A DNA stretch of 64,000 bases. Origin: Xanthomonas sacchari. GTDB lineage: Bacteria > Pseudomonadota > Gammaproteobacteria > Xanthomonadales > Xanthomonadaceae. The notes under the pieces are model-generated. The model did not search any database, had not been told where the DNA came from, and was given only the letters and a program-made list of their open reading frames with translations. Both the position numbers and the translations under genes were made by a program. The DNA lies in the NCBI RefSeq assembly GCF_024266585.1, contig NZ_CP100647.1:4755001-4819000 (forward strand), in the 5' to 3' direction. Below, piece by piece: positions 25,856-35,317 of the stretch (position 1 is the stretch's first letter; each line of letters begins with the position of its first letter).

Positions 25856-28021
25856 ATGCACCGTGTTGCCCCCACCTGCCGTTTCCCGCGCCGTTCGGCC
25901 CTGGCCGTGGCCTGCCTGCTGGCCGCGCTGCCGGCGTTCGCCGCGACAGCGGCCACGGCCGCGGCCGACAGCGTCGACGACACCGAGCGCGACGTCACCA
26001 CTCTCGACAAGATCAGCGTCAAGGGCGAGCGCGCCGAAGGCTACAGCGTGCGCAAGACCAGCGCCGGCACCCGCTTCGAGCTGGCGCCGCGGGAGATTCC
26101 GCAGTCGGTGAGCATCATCAGCCACCAGCGCATCGAAGATCAGGGCCTGGACGACATCATCGACGTGCTGGAGAACACCACCGGCGTGTCCAGCACGCGT
26201 TCGGACAGCGAACGCTTCGAGTTCTACGCACGCGGCTTCTACATCGACAACTACCAGTTCGACGGCATCCCCACCACGATGGTGCAGAACTGGAGCTACG
26301 GCGATTCGGCGCTGGACCTGGCCCTGTACGACCGCGTGGAAGTGGTGCGCGGCGCCACCGGCCTGCTGACCGGCGCCGGCAACCCGTCGGCCTCGGTCAA
26401 CCTGATCCGCAAGCACGCCGACAGCGCCGAGCTGACCGGCAGCGTCACGGTCAGCGCCGGCAGTTGGGGCCGCACCCGCTCCACGGTCGACGTCACCACC
26501 CCGCTCAACGCCAGCGGCACGGTGCGCGCCCGGGTGATCGGCAGCTACCTGGACACCGATTCGTACGTGCAGCGCTACAGCCAGCGCAAGTGGCTGGGTT
26601 ATGCGGTGATCGATGCCGACCTGACCCCGGACACGCAGCTGAGCGTGGGCTACGACTACCAGAACAAGCACTCCGGCGGGGTCACCTGGGGCGGCTTCCC
26701 GCTGTGGTATGCCGACGGCAGCCGCACCGACTACCCGCGCTGGTTCAACCCGGCGGCGGACTGGACGTTCTGGGACACCACCAGCAAGCGCGCCTTCGCC
26801 ACCCTGCAGCATGCCTTCGGCAATGGCTGGCAGCTCAAGCTCAACGCCACCCACGACCAGACCGACGTCACCGACAAGCTGTTCTACCCGTACTACACGA
26901 TCTACGGCTTCGACCGGCAGACCGGCGCCGGCGTGGTGCCGTACTCGGGTTACTACATCACCGGGCGCAAGGTCGACGGCCTGGACGCCTACGCCGAAGG
27001 CCCGTTCCAGCTGGGCGGGCGCGAACACGAACTGATGGCCGGCGTCAGCTACAACCGCCGCCGCTACGTGAACACCGGCGCCTTCGACTTCCCCGGGCCG
27101 CTGCCCAGCTACCTGAACTGGACCGGCGCGTATCCGGAGCCGGCCTGGTCGCCGATCAGCGAGTTCAGCCGCGGCACCGTCACCCAGAAGGCCGGCTATG
27201 CGGCGCTGCGGCTGTCGCTGGCCGATCCGCTGAAGCTGATCCTGGGCGCGCGCTACACCGACTGGAAGGTGGACGGCAGCGAGAGCGGGGTGGGCTACGT
27301 GCTGCACCAGGAGAAGACCACGCCCTATGCCGGCCTGGTGTACACGCTCGACGACGTCTGGTCGGTCTACGCCAGCTACACCGACATCTTCCAGCCGCAG
27401 ACCGCGCGCACCGCCAGCGGCACCTACCTGGACCCGGTGATCGGCAAGAGCTACGAGGCCGGGGTCAAGGGCGCCTGGTTCGACGACCGCCTCAACGCCG
27501 CGCTGTCGGTGTTCCGCATCGACCAGGACAACGTCGCCCAGGCCACCGCCGGCTTCGTGCAGGGCACCACCGAGACCGCCTACGTCGCCGCGCAAGGCAC
27601 GGTCAGCCGCGGCGTGGAGTTCGAGCTCAACGGCGAGCTGGCGCCGGGCTGGAACGCCACCTTCGGCGCCTCGCGCTACGTCGCCAAGGACGCCGCCGGC
27701 GCGGACATCAACAGCCAGCTGCCACAGACCACGCTCAAGCTCTACAGCAGCTACACCCCGCGCAGCCTCAGCGAGCTGACCTTCGGCGGCGGCGTCAACT
27801 GGCAGAACCGCATCTACTATGTCGATGCCACCTACGGCCGCTTCGAACAGAGCGGCTACGCGCTGGTCAGCGCCTTCGCCCGCTACCGCCTGTCGCCGGC
27901 GTTCTCGGTGCAGCTCAACCTCAACAACCTGCTGGACAAGCGCTACTACGCGCAGATCTACGGCTACGGCGCCTGGGGCGAGCCGCGCAACGGCACGCTG
28001 AGCTTCAGCTGGTCGTTCTGA
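25856..28021 (+). CDS. TonB-dependent siderophore receptor
   Basis: A 721-residue outer membrane receptor. Signal peptide: MHRVAPTCRFPRRSALAVAC...LPAFA. The TonB box and plug follow from residue 45: ISVKGERAEGYSVRKTS, PREIPQSVSIISHQRIEDQG, YDRVEVVRGATGLLTGAGNPSASVNLIRK. The 22-strand barrel ends in SWSF with a terminal Phe for Bam insertion. FpvA/FhuE-like motifs suggest a ferric hydroxamate or similar siderophore; the ligand is unknown. No STN signalling domain is present, so it is a transporter only. The start at 25856 was chosen for its ribosome site and signal peptide; ATG 25826 is an alternative. Confidence 0.92.
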   Translation: MHRVAPTCRFPRRSALAVACLLAALPAFAATAATAAADSVDDTERDVTTLDKISVKGERAEGYSVRKTSAGTRFELAPREIPQSVSIISHQRIEDQGLDDIIDVLENTTGVSSTRSDSERFEFYARGFYIDNYQFDGIPTTMVQNWSYGDSALDLALYDRVEVVRGATGLLTGAGNPSASVNLIRKHADSAELTGSVTVSAGSWGRTRSTVDVTTPLNASGTVRARVIGSYLDTDSYVQRYSQRKWLGYAVIDADLTPDTQLSVGYDYQNKHSGGVTWGGFPLWYADGSRTDYPRWFNPAADWTFWDTTSKRAFATLQHAFGNGWQLKLNATHDQTDVTDKLFYPYYTIYGFDRQTGAGVVPYSGYYITGRKVDGLDAYAEGPFQLGGREHELMAGVSYNRRRYVNTGAFDFPGPLPSYLNWTGAYPEPAWSPISEFSRGTVTQKAGYAALRLSLADPLKLILGARYTDWKVDGSESGVGYVLHQEKTTPYAGLVYTLDDVWSVYASYTDIFQPQTARTASGTYLDPVIGKSYEAGVKGAWFDDRLNAALSVFRIDQDNVAQATAGFVQGTTETAYVAAQGTVSRGVEFELNGELAPGWNATFGASRYVAKDAAGADINSQLPQTTLKLYSSYTPRSLSELTFGGGVNWQNRIYYVDATYGRFEQSGYALVSAFARYRLSPAFSVQLNLNNLLDKRYYAQIYGYGAWGEPRNGTLSFSWSF

Positions 28022-28040
28022 GCAGGCGCTCCGCGCCCGG

Positions 28041-28071
28041 GCGCATGCCGCGAGCGCGGCGCGGCATGCGC
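28041..28071. terminator. Hairpin between convergent genes
   Basis: A 12-bp perfect stem GCGCATGCCGCG/CGCGGCATGCGC with a seven-base loop lies 20 bases after the receptor stop and before the diguanylate cyclase stop. There is no U tract, so it may be a transcript 3' end rather than an intrinsic terminator. Confidence 0.55.
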
Positions 28072-28091
28072 GACGACGGAGATGACCCGGC

Positions 28092-29783
28092 CTAGGCCCC
28101 GGCCACGCGCAGCGGCACGTCGCCGGCGGCGGCGACCCGGTTGCGGCCGCCGCGTTTGCCGCGGTACAGCGCCGCATCGGCGCAGCGCAACAGGTCCTCG
28201 GTGCTGCGGCCGTGGTCCGGATAGGCGGCCACGCCGATCGACACGGTCACCGCCGGCAGCGCCTGCCCCTGGTGCTGCACCTGCAGCGCCGCCACCGCGG
28301 CGCGGATCTGTTCGGCGCGGCGCCGCGCCACGTCGGCGGCGGCGCCAGGCAGGATCACCGTGAACTCCTCGCCGCCGTAGCGGCAGGCGATGTCTTCCGG
28401 CCGCACCAGTCCGGCCAGCGACTGCCCGAACGCCGTCAGCAAGGCATCGCCGGCGGCATGGCCGAAGCGGTCGTTGAGCATCTTGAAGTGGTCCAGGTCC
28501 AGCATCATCAGCGCCAGCGGCTGGTCGCGGCGCTCGCAACGCGCCAGTTCGCGCAGCAGCGATTCCTCCAGGTAGCGGCGGTTGTACAGCCCGGTCAACG
28601 GATCGCGGATCGACTGCGTGCGCAGGCGCTGGCGCAACTGCAGGTTGTGCAGCGCCATCGCCAGCTGTTCGGCCACCACCTCGACCAGGTGCAGGCGTTC
28701 GAGCACGGTCGGGTCGCGACTGGAGAGGTGGATCAGGCCCAACGGCTCGTCCTGCACCAGCATCGGCACGCAGGTGCCGTGCCGCGCCGCGCCGGCGGCA
28801 TGCGCGCAGGCCGGCGCCTCGCCGGGCCGCTGCACCTGGGTGACGCGGCGGCGCAGGCCTTCGCAGCCGCTCAGCGACAGCGACGGCACGCACACCGCCT
28901 CCTCGCCCCAGTGCGCCACGCAGACCGCCTGTTCGCCGGCCGCGTCGGTGCAGTACACGCTGCAGCCGGTATCGCCGAGCAAGCGTTCCAGCGCCTGCCG
29001 CGCGACCTCCACCGCCTCGTCCTGCTGCACGCAGCTCTGCAGTCCGCGGCTGCAACGGTTGAGCGTCCGCAGGTCCTGCTCGGTGCGCTGCATCTGCTGC
29101 ACCGTGCCCACCAGCAGCGCATTGGCCTGGTGGCCGCGCTGCTCGGCCTGGCTGCGGCGGCCGATCTCCCGGCGCAGCAGCAGGTACAGGCACAGGGTCA
29201 GCGCGCAGACCGCGGGAATGCCGACCACGGCCAGCCTGCGCAGCAGGTCGGCGTTGGCGGCGGTGGCGCGGGCGCTGCTGGCCAGCGCCGCGCGCTCGCT
29301 GCGCACCATGGTGTCGGTGTTGCGCCGGATCGCCTGCGACATCTCGCGGCCGCGGCGCGCGCGCTCGGGGTCCGGCGTGAGCGTGCCCGCCCCCTTGCCC
29401 TGGAAGCGGGCCACCGCGCGCGCGCTGTCGCGCATGCGCGTCTGGATCTGGACCTGGACCTCCTGCAGCCGCCGCTGCTGGGCAGGATTGCCCTGCAGCA
29501 GCGCGGCCAGGTGCTGCAGCCGCGGCGGCAGCGCGCGCTGGCAGGCCTGGAAGTCGGCCAGGTGCTCGCGGCTGTCCAGCAGCAGGACGCCGCGCAGGGA
29601 GGCATCGCAGTCGGCGAGGTTGAGCTGCAGGCCGTTGATCTCGGCGATGACCTGGTGGCTGCGCTGCACCGCGGTGGCGGCGGCGAGGAAGCGCTCGCTG
29701 CCCACCAGCACGCCGCCACTGATGCCCAGCAGCAGCAGCAAGGCCAGCGGCACGCCATAGCGGTTGATCGTGGTGGAGGGCAT
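28092..29783 (-). CDS. Membrane GAF-GGDEF diguanylate cyclase
   Basis: A 563-residue sensor enzyme. Helices at about 9-30 and 185-206 flank a periplasmic four-helix CHASE3-like domain. A GAF domain spans about 235-370, and a GGDEF domain follows from about 405. The active site is RYGGEEF, and RPED five residues before it is a product-inhibition I-site, so c-di-GMP synthesis with feedback is expected. LTGLYNRRYLEE and DLDHFKMLNDRFGHAAGD are intact. ATG 29783 fits the membrane start MPSTTINRYGV; 29861 is an upstream alternative. Confidence 0.9.
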   Translation of the reverse strand: MPSTTINRYGVPLALLLLLGISGGVLVGSERFLAAATAVQRSHQVIAEINGLQLNLADCDASLRGVLLLDSREHLADFQACQRALPPRLQHLAALLQGNPAQQRRLQEVQVQIQTRMRDSARAVARFQGKGAGTLTPDPERARRGREMSQAIRRNTDTMVRSERAALASSARATAANADLLRRLAVVGIPAVCALTLCLYLLLRREIGRRSQAEQRGHQANALLVGTVQQMQRTEQDLRTLNRCSRGLQSCVQQDEAVEVARQALERLLGDTGCSVYCTDAAGEQAVCVAHWGEEAVCVPSLSLSGCEGLRRRVTQVQRPGEAPACAHAAGAARHGTCVPMLVQDEPLGLIHLSSRDPTVLERLHLVEVVAEQLAMALHNLQLRQRLRTQSIRDPLTGLYNRRYLEESLLRELARCERRDQPLALMMLDLDHFKMLNDRFGHAAGDALLTAFGQSLAGLVRPEDIACRYGGEEFTVILPGAAADVARRRAEQIRAAVAALQVQHQGQALPAVTVSIGVAAYPDHGRSTEDLLRCADAALYRGKRGGRNRVAAAGDVPLRVAGA

Positions 29784-29886
29784 GGCGTCGACGTGTGGGA
29801 GGGAAGAAGACCGTGCGCGCCACCAACTGCGCTGCGCAGTCAAGCGCAGGAGACCTTGCAAGTTCCGGACCGAACGGCGCGCCGGT

Positions 29887-30489
29887 TCACAGCCAGCCCT
29901 TCTGCCGCGCCAGCCGCGCCGCCTCGATGCGGTTGCCGACGCCCAGCTTGCCGATCGCTTCGGACAGGTAATTGCGCACCGTGCCCGACGACAGCCCCAA
30001 CTGCGCGGCGATGTCGCCGGCCGAGGCGCCCTCGCCGGCCAGGCGCAGCACCTGGCGCTCGCGGTCGTTGAGCGGGTCGGCCTCGGACCAGGCCTCCAGC
30101 GCCAGTTCCGGATCGATCGCGCGGCCGCCGCGGTGCACCTGGCGGATCGCCTCGATCAGCCGCTGCGGCGGCGCGTCCTTGAGCAGGTAGCCGCCGACCC
30201 CGGCGTCCAGCGCGCGCCGCAGGAAGCCGGGGCGGGCGAAGGTGGTGACGATGATGACGCGCACCGGCAACTGCTGGCGCTGGATACGCTGGGCCAGTTC
30301 CAGGCCGCTGAGGCCGGGCATCTCGATGTCGGTGACCAGCAGGTCCGGCGCATGCGCCTGCAGCGCGCGCCAGGCGGCCTCGCCGTCGGCCGCGCTGGCG
30401 ACCACGTCCAGATCCGCTTCCAGGCCCAGCAGTGCGCCCAGCGCCCCGCGCACCATCGCCTGGTCCTCCGCCAGCACTAAACGAATCAC
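29887..30489 (-). CDS. LuxR-type response regulator (DesR-like)
   Basis: A 200-residue NarL/FixJ family regulator. The receiver has acidic LVLAEDQ and phospho-acceptor Asp in LLVTDIEMPG, with Lys in LLKDAPP. The C-terminal HTH is LNDRERQVLRLAGEGASAGDIAAQLGLSSGTVRNYLSEAIGKLG. GTG at 30489 (VIRLVLAED) matches relatives; a GTG at 30513 adds eight residues. It pairs with the kinase gene 51 bases upstream and the ABC transporter beyond it. Confidence 0.93.
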   Translation of the reverse strand: MIRLVLAEDQAMVRGALGALLGLEADLDVVASAADGEAAWRALQAHAPDLLVTDIEMPGLSGLELAQRIQRQQLPVRVIIVTTFARPGFLRRALDAGVGGYLLKDAPPQRLIEAIRQVHRGGRAIDPELALEAWSEADPLNDRERQVLRLAGEGASAGDIAAQLGLSSGTVRNYLSEAIGKLGVGNRIEAARLARQKGWL

Positions 30490-30540
30490 GGCGCCCCCCG
30501 GTCCTTTGGGCACATTGTAGTGCCCGGCCCGCGCCCGCGC

Positions 30541-31740
30541 TCAGCCGAGCGCGGCGTCCCGGTCCGCCGGGGCCGGCACCCGCGCCGCCGGGGCGGCCTC
30601 CGGCATCGCCGCCTCGACCCGCGGCAGCGGCGCGGCGGCGACCAGGCAGGTGCCCAGGCCGCGCTCGGAGGCGATGCGCAGGCTGCCGCCCACCGCCTCC
30701 AGCCGCTCGCGCATGCTGCTCAGCCCGGTGCCCGGCTGCAGCGCCCCGCCGCGGCCGTCGTCGCGCAGCTCCAGCAGCGCCTGGCCGCGCTCGCACCACA
30801 GCCGCAGCTGCGCGTTGCGGGCACGCGCGTGGCGCTGGATGTTGGTGGCGGCCTCGCGCAGCACCAGCGCGAACACCGTCTCCAGCTGCGGGCACGGCGG
30901 CAACGCCTCGACCTGATAACGGAAGGTGACCCCCGACGATTCCAGCAGCAGCTTGGCCGCGGCGATCTCCGCCGCCAGTTGCGCGGCGCGGATGCCGCTG
31001 ACCGCGCGCCGCACCTGGCTCAGCGCCTCGCGCGCAACCTGCCCCACCTCCTCCATCTCGCGCTGCGCCGCGGCGGCGTCGTGGGCGAGCAGGCGCGTGG
31101 CCAGGTCCGACTTCAGCGCCACCAGCGACAGGGTGTGGCCGAGCAGGTCGTGCAGGTCGCGGCCGATGCGCTCGCGCTCGGCCACCGCCGCCAGGCGCCG
31201 CACTTCCTCGTGGCTCAGGCGCAACCGCGCCTCGCCGCGCACACGACGCTCGAAACTGATGTTCATCAGCCCCACCGACAGGCCGACCACCACCGCGCTG
31301 ACCATGTACAGCGGCGACCAGCCGCGCATCGTCCAGGCCAATGCGAACGAGGCCAGCACCAGCAGCATCGCCGCCACCGCCCGCACCGGCTCGAAGCAGA
31401 ACGCCAGGAACGCGCAGGCATAGATGATGTAGCACTGCGCACCCGGGTTGTACGGCAGCACCACGAACGCCAGCGCCGTCATGCCGGCCACGCACCACGG
31501 CAGGTAGCGCCGGTGGCGGTAGTAGGCCACGTAGTACAAGGCCAGGAACATCAGATAGCTGGCCAGCGTCGGCGGGAACCAGTTGCGGAAGTAGTACGGT
31601 TCGTACAGCGGGGTGACGAACAGCCAGATCGACCACACCAGCGACAGCCACACGAACCAGTGGGTGCTGGGCTTGGCGGAGGTCCAGCCGATGCGGCGGG
31701 CGATCAGCGAGTCGGGCGAGGCGTGCAACAAGGCAATCAC
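30541..31740 (-). CDS. DesK-like sensor histidine kinase
   Basis: A 399-residue HisKA_3 family kinase. Five or six N-terminal helices cover residues about 30-170. The phospho-acceptor His is in ERIGRDLHDLLGHTLSLVALK, followed by ATP-site motifs REAATNIQRHARA, DDGRGG and GTGLSSMRERLEAVGG. The Ala/Pro-rich tail has no known role. GTG at 31740 follows GGGAGCCCGAC; an ATG at 31761 would add seven residues. Like B. subtilis DesK, it probably senses membrane state, and its genes follow the ABC transporter it likely controls. Confidence 0.92.
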   Translation of the reverse strand: MIALLHASPDSLIARRIGWTSAKPSTHWFVWLSLVWSIWLFVTPLYEPYYFRNWFPPTLASYLMFLALYYVAYYRHRRYLPWCVAGMTALAFVVLPYNPGAQCYIIYACAFLAFCFEPVRAVAAMLLVLASFALAWTMRGWSPLYMVSAVVVGLSVGLMNISFERRVRGEARLRLSHEEVRRLAAVAERERIGRDLHDLLGHTLSLVALKSDLATRLLAHDAAAAQREMEEVGQVAREALSQVRRAVSGIRAAQLAAEIAAAKLLLESSGVTFRYQVEALPPCPQLETVFALVLREAATNIQRHARARNAQLRLWCERGQALLELRDDGRGGALQPGTGLSSMRERLEAVGGSLRIASERGLGTCLVAAAPLPRVEAAMPEAAPAARVPAPADRDAALG

Positions 31741-31840
31741 GTCGGGCTCCCAGGGCGGCACGGCCGCCGCGGCGCATAGCTTAGCGAAGGCGGCGGCGCG
31801 CGGAACCGCGCGGCGGCGCCGGGATCGGCACGGTACGCCA

Positions 31841-32629
31841 TCAGCCGCGCCGCAGGCGCCGCTGCGCCAGTGCGTAGCACACCACCGTCACCGCCAGCAG
31901 CGCGGCGACATGGCCGGCGGCGCTGCCGTGTCCGTCGCCCTGCCCGACCACGCGCAGCGCAAGCTGACCGAGGTGGTAGGACGGCCACAGCGGCGCCAGC
32001 GTGGTCAGCCATGCCGGCAGCAGTTGCAACGGAATCCACAGCCCGGACAGGAACGCCATCGGCAGGTAGATCAGGTTGACCAGCGCCGGCGCACCGCTGC
32101 CGCCGGCATAGGCGCCCAGCGCCAGCCCGATCGCGCAGAACGGCAGCGTGCCCAGCACGTCCACCAGCAGCAGCCAGAGCCGCTGGCCCGGGGCCAGCGC
32201 GACCCCGCCGAGCAACGCCGCCAGCGCCTGCAGCAGCACCCCGATCGCCAGCGCGAACGCCATCGCCAGGGCGGTCCGCGCCAGCAGCAGCGCCAGCGGC
32301 GGCACCGGCATCGCCCGCTTGAGCGCCAGCAGGCCGCGCTCGCGGTCCAGGGCCAGGCCGACGCCGAACCCGAACAGCGCCGGCGCCATCACCCCGAACA
32401 CGCTGTAGCTGGCCATCAGGTACACCGCCGCGTCGTGGCGCCCATGATTGAGCAGCACGCCGAACAACAGGTAGAACAGCGGCGGAAACAGCAGCGTGGG
32501 CAAGGCGAACGACGGCGTGCGCAGCCAGCGCAGCACCTCGTAGCGGATCTCGCGCAGCAGCAGCGCGAGCTGGTCGCGCAACGACCAGGCGGCCGCCGGC
32601 GAGGCAACGGAAAGATCGATCGGGTTCAT
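31841..32629 (-). CDS. ABC-2 type transporter permease
   Basis: A 262-residue ABC-2 permease with six helices. LREIRYEVLRWLRTPSFALPTLLFPPLFYLLFG is the typical opening, and LVNLIYLPMAFLSGLWIPLQLLPAWL the conserved late loop. It overlaps the ATPase gene by four bases. Substrate is unknown; the association with a DesKR-like system suggests lipid or drug export. Confidence 0.92.
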   Translation of the reverse strand: MNPIDLSVASPAAAWSLRDQLALLLREIRYEVLRWLRTPSFALPTLLFPPLFYLLFGVLLNHGRHDAAVYLMASYSVFGVMAPALFGFGVGLALDRERGLLALKRAMPVPPLALLLARTALAMAFALAIGVLLQALAALLGGVALAPGQRLWLLLVDVLGTLPFCAIGLALGAYAGGSGAPALVNLIYLPMAFLSGLWIPLQLLPAWLTTLAPLWPSYHLGQLALRVVGQGDGHGSAAGHVAALLAVTVVCYALAQRRLRRG

Positions 32630-33528
32630 GCGGCCTCCGCACGGGTGATGGCGAGAAAGGCATCGGCCAGGCCGGCGCGGCGGACTTCCAGCGCCGTCAG
32701 CGCCGGATCGCTGGCGAGCAGGCGCGCCACCACCGGCTCGGCCGGCTCGGCGACCACCTCCAGCACGCCGTCGCGGCTGTCGGCGCGGCGCACCTGCGGC
32801 CACTGCGCCACCTGCGCCGCCGGCAGCGCGCTGCGGCAGCGGATCGTGCATTGCTCGAAGCGCGCGCGCAGTTCGGCGACGCCGCCCTCGGCGATCAGCG
32901 TGCCGCGCTGCAGCACCGCCACCCGGTCGGCCAGCGCCTCGGCCTCTTCCAGATAGTGCGTGGTCAGCAGCACCGCGCAGCCGTCGGCGACCAGTTCGCG
33001 GATCCCGCGCCACAGGCCCTGCCGCGCCTCGATGTCCAGGCCGGTGCTGGGCTCGTCCAGGAACAGCGCCCGCGGCCGCCCGCAGATCGCCATCGCGAAC
33101 TGCACGCGTCGCTGCTGGCCGCCGGACAGTTGGCCGTAGCGGCGCGCCATCAACCCGTCCAGACCGGCCAGCGCCACGCAGTCGGCGACGCTGCGCGGCT
33201 GCGGGTAGTAGCCGCGCGCCTGCAACAGCAGTTCGCCCACGCGCAGCGTCTCCGGCAGCCCGGCGGTCTGCAGCATCGCCCCGGCCTGGCGGCGCGCCGC
33301 CAGCGACCGCGGATCCTGCCCGCACAGGCGCGCGCTGCCGGCGTCGGGCGTCTGCAGCCCGAGCAGCAGGCCCACCGCGGTGCTCTTGCCGGCGCCGTTG
33401 GCGCCCAGCAGCGCCAGCACCTGGCCGCGGCGCAACTGCAGGTCGACGCCGTCGAGCGCGACCAGCGCGCCGTAGCGCTTGTGGACGCCGCTGAGCTGCG
33501 CCAGCGGCAACGCATCGTGATCGTGCAT
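32626..33528 (-). CDS. ABC transporter ATP-binding protein
   Basis: A 300-residue ABC-2 type ATPase. Walker A GANGAGKST, signature LSGGQQRRVQFAM and Walker B RALFLDEPSTGLD are complete, with switch His in LLTTHYLEE. A C-terminal extension of about 80 residues, typical of drug/lipid export ATPases, follows. It is the first gene of an ATPase-permease-kinase-regulator operon, the order seen for yvfRSTU in Bacillus. Confidence 0.94.
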   Translation of the reverse strand: MHDHDALPLAQLSGVHKRYGALVALDGVDLQLRRGQVLALLGANGAGKSTAVGLLLGLQTPDAGSARLCGQDPRSLAARRQAGAMLQTAGLPETLRVGELLLQARGYYPQPRSVADCVALAGLDGLMARRYGQLSGGQQRRVQFAMAICGRPRALFLDEPSTGLDIEARQGLWRGIRELVADGCAVLLTTHYLEEAEALADRVAVLQRGTLIAEGGVAELRARFEQCTIRCRSALPAAQVAQWPQVRRADSRDGVLEVVAEPAEPVVARLLASDPALTALEVRRAGLADAFLAITRAEAA

Positions 33529-33595
33529 GGGACATTCCGGTGGTGGCGGGGAGTGCCTAGGCTGCGCCGCAGCGCGGCCATCGCCCAGTGCGGCG

Positions 33596-33624
33596 CGTCA
33601 ACTGCAGCGGATGACATCTGTCAC
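33596..33624 (-). promoter_or_regulatory. Candidate response-regulator operator and -35 box
   Basis: ATGACA-TC-TGTCAC (33611-33624) is an imperfect inverted repeat with a two-base spacer. A TTGACG -35-like box for the minus-strand ABC operon lies just downstream of it (33601-33596), so the palindrome is in an activator position about 85 bases before the ATPase start. A clear -10 is not visible. It also lies in front of the divergent efflux operon. Confidence 0.4.
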
Positions 33625-33778
33625 TGGCAGCCCCCGCACGATTGCCGCATGCTGCGGTCCACGCCGAGGGGCGGCGTTCTCCCGCTACAGCGCATCGCAG
33701 AAAGTGACTTCCGGCCATGCCCACCGCGACCGGGTACTCGCACACTGCAGCGCGCCGACCGTTTCGTTCAAGGACACG

Positions 33779-35023
33779 ATGAGTACTTCCTCCGACCTGC
33801 TCAAGGAACTCCGTATCGACCGCAAGGCGCCGCCGAGCGAGCCGCCGTCGCGGCGCGGGCTGTGGATCGCCGTGGTGCTGCTGGTGCTGCTCGCCCTGGG
33901 CGCCGGCGCCTGGCTGCTGTTCGGCCGCAGCAAGCCGCTGGAGGTGCGCACCGCCGCGGTGGTGGCGATCGCCCCCGGCAGCAGCAGCGCCTCGGTGCTG
34001 GACGCCAGCGGTTATGTGGTGGCGCGGCGCATGGCCACGGTCTCGGCCAAGATCACCGGCAAGGTCCGCGAGGTGCGCATCGAGGAAGGCATGCGCGTCG
34101 AGCAGGGCCAGGTGATGGCGACGCTGGACCCGATCGATGCCAACGCGCAGCGGGTGCTGTCGGCCTCGCAACTGGAGGCGGCGCGCAGCCTGGTCGCCAA
34201 CATGCAGGCGCAGGTGCGCCAGGCCGACGCCGATGCGCAGCGGCTGCAGACCCTGGTCGGCCAGCAACTGGTCTCGCGTTCGCAGTACGAGCAGGCGGTG
34301 GCGCAGCGCGACGCGCTGCGCGCGCAGCTGCAGAACGCGCAGCGCAACGTGGCGGTGGCCGGCAACCAGCTGTCGATCTCCGACCTCAACGTCGACAACA
34401 CCATCGTGCGCGCGCCGTTCTCCGGCGTGGTCACCGCCAAGGCGGCGCAGCCGGGCGAGATCGTCTCACCGCTGTCGGCCGGCGGCGGTTTCACCCGCAC
34501 CGGCATCGGCACCATCGTCGACATGGATTCGCTGGAGATCGAGGTTGAGGTGGGCGAGTCCTACATCGGCCGGGTCAAGCCGGGCATGCCGGTGGAAGCG
34601 GTGCTCAACGCGTATCCGGACTGGAAGATCCCGGCCGAGGTGATCGCGATCATTCCCTCCGCCGATCGCGGCAAGGCGACGGTGAAGGTGCGGGTGGCGC
34701 TGAAACAGAAGGACGCGCGGATCGTGCCGGAGATGGGGGTGCGGGTCAGTTTCCTGGAGGCGCCGCAGCCGCAGGCGCAGAACACGCCGCAGGGCGTGCG
34801 GGTGCCGGGCGCGGCGATCGTCAAGCGCGACGGCCAGGACGTGGCGTTCGCGGTGCAGGAGGACAACACGGTGGCGCAGCGCGCGCTGAAGACCGGCATC
34901 GCCCTGGGCGACGACCGCCAGGTGCTGTCCGGCCTGGCTGCGGGCGACACGGTGGTGCTGGATCCGCCGGAGACCTTGCATGCGGGCATGCAGGTGAAGA
35001 CGGCGGAGGCGGCCGCGCAGTAG
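33779..35023 (+). CDS. Efflux periplasmic adaptor (MacA/HlyD-like)
   Basis: A 414-residue membrane fusion protein. One helix at about 26-48 is followed by a beta-barrel and lipoyl part (ASGYVVARRMATVSAKITGKVREVRIEEGMRVEQGQVMATLD), a coiled-coil hairpin (about 120-190), and a second lipoyl half (NTIVRAPFSGVVTAKAAQPGEIVSP). It should bridge an inner membrane transporter and an outer membrane channel. Its partner ABC genes come only after a kilobase of repeats, at 36064. AAGGACACG precedes the ATG. Confidence 0.92.
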   Translation: MSTSSDLLKELRIDRKAPPSEPPSRRGLWIAVVLLVLLALGAGAWLLFGRSKPLEVRTAAVVAIAPGSSSASVLDASGYVVARRMATVSAKITGKVREVRIEEGMRVEQGQVMATLDPIDANAQRVLSASQLEAARSLVANMQAQVRQADADAQRLQTLVGQQLVSRSQYEQAVAQRDALRAQLQNAQRNVAVAGNQLSISDLNVDNTIVRAPFSGVVTAKAAQPGEIVSPLSAGGGFTRTGIGTIVDMDSLEIEVEVGESYIGRVKPGMPVEAVLNAYPDWKIPAEVIAIIPSADRGKATVKVRVALKQKDARIVPEMGVRVSFLEAPQPQAQNTPQGVRVPGAAIVKRDGQDVAFAVQEDNTVAQRALKTGIALGDDRQVLSGLAAGDTVVLDPPETLHAGMQVKTAEAAAQ

Positions 35024-35119
35024 CGCGACGCACGATGGGTGCTGCGCATTGCGCCGGTGTTTCCACGTCGCACTTGCCGGTAGTCGGTTTTTCCAGCTGC
35101 GCCCCCACCGTAGCCACAT

Positions 35120-35315
35120 TGCTCTAGCTCTAGCTCTAGTTGCAGTTGCAGTTGCAGTTGTTATTCCAGTGTTTGTGCTTCTGCTTCAGCGGCTTCCTCG
35201 GTTCAGTAGCCATGAGGAACGAATTCCCGAAGGGCGCTGTTGCCTCTGCTTTTTGCAGTTGCTTTTGCTTTTGCTTTTGCAGTTGCAGTTGCTGTTGCTG
35301 TTGCTCTACCGGGTT
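35120..35315. repeat. Simple hexamer repeats, left flank
   Basis: TAGCTC units (35120-35138) run into TTGCAG units (35139-35160). After a gap, TTGCTT/GCTTTT, TTGCAG and TTGCTG units follow (35251-35315). Period is six with gradual change of unit, typical of slippage. Open frames across it are artefacts of the six-base period. Confidence 0.85.
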
Positions 35316-35317
35316 CC

